Below, piece by piece: positions 59,431 through 64,000 of a DNA stretch of 64,000 bases (positions are counted from its first letter, which is position 1; each line of letters starts with the position of its first letter). Below the pieces are notes generated by a model that saw nothing but the letters and a program-made list of their open reading frames with translations, ran no database searches and was not told the origin of the DNA. The translations under genes were made by a program, and so were the position numbers. Where the stretch lies: assembly GCA_900473915.1 (NCBI GenBank), contig UCNG01000020.1:160873-224872 (forward strand). Reading direction: 5' to 3'. Source of the DNA: Hyphomicrobiales bacterium. GTDB taxonomy: Bacteria; Pseudomonadota; Alphaproteobacteria; Rhizobiales; Rhizobiaceae.

Positions 59431-61002
59431 TCAGATCGCCCGCTTCTTCATCTGTTCGGCGATATAGTCTGCCTGACGGATGGCGAGCGCCACGATGGTG
59501 AGCGTCGGGTTTTCCGCCCCGCCGGTGGTGAACTGGCTGCCGTCGGAAACGAACAGGTTCTTGATATCGTGCGTCTGCCCGTGCTTGTTCACCACGCCAT
59601 CCTGCGGCTTTGCGCTCATCCGGTTGGTGCCCAGATTATGCGTTGAGGGATAGGGCGGCGTCGGGAAGGTGCGGATCGCGCCGACGGCCTCGTAGAGCGC
59701 CTTGCCCTGCGCATAGGCGTGGTTGCGCATGGCGATATCGTTCGCATGGTCGTCATAATAGACATCGGGAACCGGCAGGCCGTGTTCGTCCTTCACGTCC
59801 TTGCTGAGCGTGATGCGGTTTTTCTCCTGCGGCATGTCTTCGCCGACGATCCACAGGCCCGCCATGTTGACATAATCGTCAAGCGCCGAGGTGAAGCCGC
59901 GCCCCCAGCCGCCCGGATTGAGGAAGGCAGCCATGAAGGGCAGGCCGAGCGAGATGGTTTCCATCTCATAGCCGCCGACGAAACCGCGTTTCGGATTATG
60001 GGCGGCCTCATCGCGGATGATGCCGGCCATCGTCGTGCCGCGATACATGTGCACCGGCTTTTCAAACGAGGCATAGACCGAGCCGGTGGTGTGGCGCATA
60101 TAGTTGCGCCCCACCTGTCCCGATGAATTGGCAAGGCCGTCCGGGAATTTCGACGAGGCCGAGTTGAGCAGCAGGCGCGGGCTTTCGATCGAATTGCCCG
60201 CCACGCAGACCACGCGCGCCTTCTGGAAATGCTGCTTGCCGTCCTTGTCGGCATAGAGCACGCCCGTCACCTTGCCCGCCGCATTGTGCTCGATCTTCAG
60301 CGCCGTGCATTCGGGGCGAACTTCCAGCCTGCCGGTTTCCTCGCCCTTCGGGATTTCCGTATAGAGCGTCGACCATTTCGCGCCCCATTTGCAGCCCTGG
60401 AAGCAGAAGCCGGTCTGCTGGCAGCCCATGCGGTCGTCGCGCGGCGCGGAGTTGATCGCCATGCGGCCCGTATGGCATTCCTTGTAGCCGAGCTTGTCGG
60501 CACCGGCCTTCAGGACCTTGAAATTATTGTTGCCGGGCAGGCCCTCGATCCCGTTGGTGCGGGTGACGCCCATCTTGTCCTCGGCCCTGGCGTAATAGGG
60601 CTCCAGATCGGCGAGTGTGATCGGCCAGTCGAGCAGGTTCGCCCCTTCGATCTTGCCGTAATGGGTGAGCGTCTGGAACTCGTAATCCTGAAAACGCAGC
60701 GATGCGCCCGCCCAGTGCGTGGTAGTGCCGCCAACCGCCTTCACGATCCAGGCGGGCAGGCTGGGAAAATCATGCGACACGCGCCAGCTTCCCGACGTGG
60801 TGCGCTTGTCGAGCCAGGCGAGCTGCGCGAAACTGTCCCATTCGTCATTGATGAAGTCTTCGAATTCATGGCGTTTTCCCGCTTCCAGAATAACGACATC
60901 GATGCCTTTCTGGGCCAGTTCGTTGCCGAGCGTGCCGCCGCCAGCGCCCGAGCCGATGATGACGACGACCTTGTCGTCCTTGAGATCATATGGAGCAGCC
61001 AT
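59431..61002 (-). CDS. GMC family oxidoreductase, FAD subunit
   Basis: A 523-residue flavoprotein of the glucose-methanol-choline family, close to the large subunit of membrane gluconate/sorbitol-type dehydrogenases. The FAD-binding GSGAGGGTLGNELAQKG lies near residues 18-34, AGASLRF and the GCQQTGFCFQGCKWG cysteine-rich segment follow, and the C-terminus has NLGTNRM...FVSDGSQFTTGGAENPTLTI. It has no signal peptide of its own. ATG 61002 has GGGAGGA upstream. It lies 94 bases downstream of its presumed Tat-exported partner. The sugar or alcohol substrate is unknown. Confidence 0.9.
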   Translation of the reverse strand: MAAPYDLKDDKVVVIIGSGAGGGTLGNELAQKGIDVVILEAGKRHEFEDFINDEWDSFAQLAWLDKRTTSGSWRVSHDFPSLPAWIVKAVGGTTTHWAGASLRFQDYEFQTLTHYGKIEGANLLDWPITLADLEPYYARAEDKMGVTRTNGIEGLPGNNNFKVLKAGADKLGYKECHTGRMAINSAPRDDRMGCQQTGFCFQGCKWGAKWSTLYTEIPKGEETGRLEVRPECTALKIEHNAAGKVTGVLYADKDGKQHFQKARVVCVAGNSIESPRLLLNSASSKFPDGLANSSGQVGRNYMRHTTGSVYASFEKPVHMYRGTTMAGIIRDEAAHNPKRGFVGGYEMETISLGLPFMAAFLNPGGWGRGFTSALDDYVNMAGLWIVGEDMPQEKNRITLSKDVKDEHGLPVPDVYYDDHANDIAMRNHAYAQGKALYEAVGAIRTFPTPPYPSTHNLGTNRMSAKPQDGVVNKHGQTHDIKNLFVSDGSQFTTGGAENPTLTIVALAIRQADYIAEQMKKRAI

Positions 61003-61096
61003 TGTTTCCTCCCAATGCTTTCCCGTTTCCGCAAGCAAGGCGCTTGCAGGACGGGGATGCCGCTTTGTAACTGGTGCATTTTTAGCGCCGGGGCGC

Positions 61097-61651
61097 TTAC
61101 AGCCATTCGATATCGTCGAAGCCGCGCTGGATGTAGCCGCCCTTGGTATAGGCCTCGCCCTCGTAGCCGAAGAGCGGCCAGATTTCCTTCTGGTTATAAA
61201 GGCCGGTCACAAGCCCGCTTCGCACCTTCTGGAAGAAGGGGCTTTTCTCGATATCGCGCAGGATGGCGACGCGCTCTTCCTCCCAGCCAAGCCCCAGATA
61301 GCCTCCGGCTCCGGCCCGCTTGTCCAGATCGGCAATGCCGTCCTCGATCAGCTTCTTCAGCGTCTCGTCCTTGGCGGAATCCGCGTCATAGGGTTTGACG
61401 GCGATGGCGTAGAAACGGTCGGGCAGCTTGTCGTGCGGGTAGATGTCGCGTGCGAGCTGGATCAGGGTCGCCATGGTTTCGGGCTTGAGCGTGGTGGTCT
61501 CAAGCGCCCATGCGAATTGCGGGCAGATAACGGCATTGCCGCTGACGACCAGCATGGCGCCGAGGCTGAGCCCCGCGCCGCGCTTGAGAATGTCGCGGCG
61601 CGACAGCGTCTTTTTCTCCCGGCTGGAAAGACCGTCGAAAACGGTTGTCAT
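61097..61651 (-). CDS. Gluconate 2-dehydrogenase subunit 3 family protein, Tat signal
   Basis: A 184-residue small subunit. The N-terminus has LSRRDILKRGAGLSLGAML, a clear twin-arginine signal, followed by the subunit-3 fold (LARDIYPHDKLPDRFYA). In gluconate and sorbitol dehydrogenases this subunit carries the folded FAD subunit through Tat. ATG 61651 has GGAG seven bases upstream; the open frame extends to 61750. The third, cytochrome c, subunit is not encoded nearby. Confidence 0.9.
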   Translation of the reverse strand: MTTVFDGLSSREKKTLSRRDILKRGAGLSLGAMLVVSGNAVICPQFAWALETTTLKPETMATLIQLARDIYPHDKLPDRFYAIAVKPYDADSAKDETLKKLIEDGIADLDKRAGAGGYLGLGWEEERVAILRDIEKSPFFQKVRSGLVTGLYNQKEIWPLFGYEGEAYTKGGYIQRGFDDIEWL

Positions 61652-61788
61652 TCGGTTCTCCTCCATTGCTTGCCCGTCCGGAATGGGCGGGCTGGCTGTG
61701 CGTTCCCGGAGATTTTCACCACCGGGAGCGCTGGCATTTGCGTCCATCACAGCCTCTCCTCCAGGCCGTGAAAGACGATCGGGCGGGC

Positions 61789-62184
61789 CTACTGGTAGCG
61801 GCCGCCGCGCTGCAGAACTTCGATCTTGTAGCCGTCCGGATCTTCCGCGAAGAAGAAGCGGGCAAGCTGCACGCCGTTGTTCTTGAAATCGACGAGCTTG
61901 CCGACCTTGAAGCCGAGTTCCGTGAAGCGGGCATGTTCGGCATCGACGTCATCGACCACGACGGCGAGATGGCCGTAGCCGTCGCCCAGATTGTAAGGCT
62001 CGGTGCGGCCCTTGTTGACGGTCAGCTCGACTTCGAAATCGACTTCGGCATTGCGCAGATAGATCAGCGTGAAGGTTTCGAAATCGATGCGCTCGGCGAT
62101 ATCGAGGCCAAAAGCCTGTTTGTAGAAGGAAACGGATTTTTCCTCGTCGAGAACACGGATCATCGAATGAATGGCTTTGGCCAC
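61789..62184 (-). CDS. Glyoxalase I-like VOC protein
   Basis: A 131-residue vicinal-oxygen-chelate metalloprotein resembling lactoylglutathione lyase. The four metal positions are present: His6 in AIHSM, Glu in FEVELT near residue 52, His in GYGHLAV near 72, and Glu in YKIEVLQ near 123. It would convert the hemithioacetal of methylglyoxal and glutathione to lactoylglutathione. The ligand set is complete, but the VOC family is broad, so the substrate is inferred. Confidence 0.85.
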   Translation of the reverse strand: MAKAIHSMIRVLDEEKSVSFYKQAFGLDIAERIDFETFTLIYLRNAEVDFEVELTVNKGRTEPYNLGDGYGHLAVVVDDVDAEHARFTELGFKVGKLVDFKNNGVQLARFFFAEDPDGYKIEVLQRGGRYQ

Positions 62185-62326
62185 AGGCTACTCCTGTTTC
62201 TTTGCCGCTTCGTCAAAAGCGGCTTGCGATTGTCTTGCTGGTTGTCGATTATGGTAGAAAAAACTGCGGCGTGGTGGCAATCGGCTACCACAGCCAAGTT
62301 CGTGCTCTTAAAGAACGGAGGAGCCC

Positions 62327-62620
62327 ATGTGCAAGGTTTTCGCCGAGCAGGACCCGGAAGGCTACCGGCAGATCAATCGCTCCGTGCGCATAGGCGGCCA
62401 TTCCACCAGCATTCAGCTGGAGGCCACCTTCTGGCGCCTGCTGGACGAGATCGCGGCCAGCCAGAACCTGACGACGCCCCGCTTCATATCCACGCTCTAC
62501 GATGAAGCGCTGGAGGCCAATGGCGCGATCCCCAACTTCGCCTCCATGCTGCGCACGACCTGCGCGCTTTACCTCATGGGCCATCGCCCCGAGGCTGCCG
62601 TCTGCGAGAAGGCCGCTTGA
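62327..62620 (+). CDS. Ribbon-helix-helix domain protein
   Basis: A 97-residue protein starting MCKVFAEQDPEGYRQINRSV with a ribbon-helix-helix type fold (RSVRIGGHSTSIQLEATFWRL). Proteins of this small family (RHH_4) are common in Rhizobiales and are presumed DNA-binding regulators, though targets are unknown. GGAGG lies eight bases upstream of the ATG. It is followed by an octamer array and then mrp. Confidence 0.83.
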   Translation: MCKVFAEQDPEGYRQINRSVRIGGHSTSIQLEATFWRLLDEIAASQNLTTPRFISTLYDEALEANGAIPNFASMLRTTCALYLMGHRPEAAVCEKAA

Positions 62621-62659
62621 AACGAGCCCGAGTGGGCATTGGCCTTTTGATGAAAAGGG

Positions 62660-62748
62660 CATAAGGAATAAGGGAATAGGGCAATAAGGCAGTAGGGCAA
62701 TATGTTCCATACATACTCCCTTACTCCCCTATTCCCTTACTGCCTTCA
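62660..62748. repeat. Inverted array of octamers upstream of mrp
   Basis: The left arm reads AAGGAATAAGGGAATAGGG, CAATAAGGCAGTAGGGCAAT (62663-62701), and the right arm reads its approximate complement ACATACTCCCTTACTCCCC, TATTCCCTTACTGCC (62710-62745). The units are diverged AGGGCAGT-type octamers. The hairpin ends about 18 bases before the mrp start and leaves AAAGGA in front of it. Confidence 0.82.
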
Positions 62749-62762
62749 TTAAAGGAATCGAA

Positions 62763-63938
62763 ATGGCAAGCGTAACACGCGAACAGGTTCAGGAGCGGCT
62801 GAGGGCCGTGACGGGACCGGATTTCGAAAGCGATGTTGTGTCGCTCGGTCTGGTGTCGGATATCTTCATTGCCGACGGCAAGGTCTTCTTCTCCATCACG
62901 GTTCCTGCCGAGCGCGCCGACGCGCTGGAGCCGATGCGGCTTGCCGCTGAAAAGGCCGTGAAGGAAATTCCGGGCGTCACTGGCGCGCTGGTCACGCTCA
63001 CGGCGGAAAAGAAGGGCGGTCGTACCAGCGACGATGCGCCGCCGCCGCCAAAGCCGCAATCGGCACCCCGCCCCGTCGCGGTTTCGGGACAGGGCAAGCA
63101 TGGACATGCACCCCAGCCGCGCCCGGCGGCAAAACCCGGCATTCCGGGCGTCGGCGCGATCATCGCCGTCGCATCGGGGAAGGGCGGCGTTGGCAAATCC
63201 ACCACGGCGGTCAATCTGGCGCTCGGCCTTGCCGCCAACGGGCTGAAGGTCGGCATTCTCGACGGCGATATTTACGGGCCGTCCATGCCGCGCCTGCTCG
63301 GCCTTTCCGGCCGTCCGGAAACGATCGAGGGCCGCACGCTGAAGCCGATGGAAAACTACGGCGTCAAGGTCATGTCCATGGGCTTCATGGTCGATGAGGA
63401 AACGCCGATGATCTGGCGCGGGCCGATGGTCATGTCGGCGCTGACGCAGATGCTGCGCGAAGTGGCCTGGGGCGAGCTTGACGTTCTGGTGGTCGACATG
63501 CCGCCCGGCACCGGCGACGCGCAGCTCACCATGGCGCAGCAGGTGCCGCTGGCGGGTGCGGTCGTGGTTTCGACACCGCAGGACCTGGCGCTGATCGATG
63601 CACGCAAGGGCTTGAACATGTTCCGCAAGGTGGATGTGCCGCTTCTCGGCATCGTCGAGAATATGAGCTATTTCATCGCACCCGACACCGGCGCCCGCTA
63701 CGATATTTTCGGCAATGGCGGCGCGCGCCGGGAAGCCGAACGGCTGAACGTGCCGTTCCTCGGCGAAGTGCCGCTGCATATGGATGTGCGCGCCTATTCG
63801 GACGCGGGAACGCCGATCACCGTCAAGGACCCGGAGAGCGAACACGCGAAAATCTATCGCGATATCGCCCGCAAAGTCTGGGACAACATGAAGGGCGGCA
63901 AGGGCGCTCGTGCAGCACCGGAGATTGTTTTTGAGTAG
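62763..63938 (+). CDS. mrp: Mrp/ApbC family P-loop Fe-S assembly ATPase
   Basis: A 391-residue protein with an N-terminal MIP18/DUF59 domain (about 1-80), a Pro-rich linker and a ParA-type ATPase (from about 135). The deviant Walker A is SGKGGVGKST near residue 140, and the DMPPGTGD motif lies near 245. It carries Fe-S clusters in E. coli and Salmonella homologues through a C-terminal CxxC. That site here reads APDTG (near residue 305), so the Cys pair is missing. ATG 62763 has AAAGGA upstream. Confidence 0.92.
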   Translation: MASVTREQVQERLRAVTGPDFESDVVSLGLVSDIFIADGKVFFSITVPAERADALEPMRLAAEKAVKEIPGVTGALVTLTAEKKGGRTSDDAPPPPKPQSAPRPVAVSGQGKHGHAPQPRPAAKPGIPGVGAIIAVASGKGGVGKSTTAVNLALGLAANGLKVGILDGDIYGPSMPRLLGLSGRPETIEGRTLKPMENYGVKVMSMGFMVDEETPMIWRGPMVMSALTQMLREVAWGELDVLVVDMPPGTGDAQLTMAQQVPLAGAVVVSTPQDLALIDARKGLNMFRKVDVPLLGIVENMSYFIAPDTGARYDIFGNGGARREAERLNVPFLGEVPLHMDVRAYSDAGTPITVKDPESEHAKIYRDIARKVWDNMKGGKGARAAPEIVFE

Positions 63939-64000
63939 GGGGTTAAGGCAGTAGGGCAGTAAGGCAATAAGGCAGTATGTTAAGGGAGTAGGGGAGTATG
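63939..64000. repeat. Octamer array downstream of mrp, cut by the window end
   Basis: After the mrp stop come TTAAGGCAG, TAGGGCAG, TAAGGCAA, TAAGGCAG and then TATGTTAAGGGAGTAGGGGA. These are four to five AGGGCAGT-type units with period 8 in one orientation. An inverted right arm would be expected beyond the window end. mrp is thus flanked by octamers on both sides. Confidence 0.85.

Overview
The window looks like chromosomal DNA of an alphaproteobacterium of the order Hyphomicrobiales, most likely Brucella or a very close relative. The grounds are the gene families (YejABEF with two binding proteins, RibN under an FMN riboswitch, TamA/TamB, a leucine-catabolism operon, cytochrome o oxidase), arrays of the AGGGCAGT-type octamer known from Brucella typing loci, and dispersed Rhizobiales-type palindromes. 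The species cannot be named from this sequence alone. No insertion sequence, prophage, integrase or CRISPR array was seen. Almost all genes are housekeeping or catabolic.

Layout. 1-1.7 kb: a two-subunit aconitase-X enzyme. 1.8-10.4 kb (minus): a peptide ABC transporter operon, yejA-yejA-yejB-yejE-yejF, ending in a ghrA-like reductase, mostly with overlapping start and stop codons. 10.6-14.6 kb: a membrane cytochrome c, kdsB, pheA, nudC and a HIT protein. 14.6-17.7 kb: SRP RNA, dnaX, ybaB, recR. 17.8-21.7 kb: a lytic transglycosylase, a LysR regulator, a YeiH-type exporter and a peptide-deformylase paralogue. 21.8-25.7 kb (minus): aroA-cmk-rpsA in that transcription order. 26.0-29.2 kb: an acidic TIGR02300-family protein, tRNA-Ala(GGC), an acyltransferase, and the riboflavin transporter ribN behind an FMN riboswitch.

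29.5-38.1 kb is a plus-strand cluster for leucine and acetoacetate catabolism: acetoacetyl-CoA synthetase, isovaleryl-CoA dehydrogenase, both methylcrotonyl-CoA carboxylase subunits, HMG-CoA lyase and a methylglutaconyl-CoA hydratase candidate. Together these convert isovaleryl-CoA to acetyl-CoA and acetoacetate and activate acetoacetate. An orphan branched-chain amino-acid binding protein follows. 39.7-42.6 kb holds a membrane-anchored tyrosine phosphatase, two small proteins and a molybdopterin-binding protein that seems to end early beside a dispersed repeat. 43.2-47.3 kb is cyoABCD. 47.7-56.4 kb is an envelope region: an SH3 protein, TamA, TamB and an L,D-transpeptidase.

56.5-59.3 kb carries small exported or Cys-rich proteins and a probable copper pair (DUF1775-PCuAC fusion plus a DUF2946-like protein). 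59.4-61.7 kb is a GMC oxidoreductase with a Tat-exported small subunit. 61.8-64.0 kb has a glyoxalase-like protein, a ribbon-helix-helix protein and mrp, which is flanked on both sides by octamer arrays.

I found no convincing new multi-gene system. The best leads are octamer hairpins that replace gene leaders (recR, mrp), a repeat-associated truncation of a molybdopterin-binding protein, an uncharacterised Cys-rich protein with an Irr-box-like palindrome upstream, and several conserved proteins that lack their usual metal-binding cysteines.
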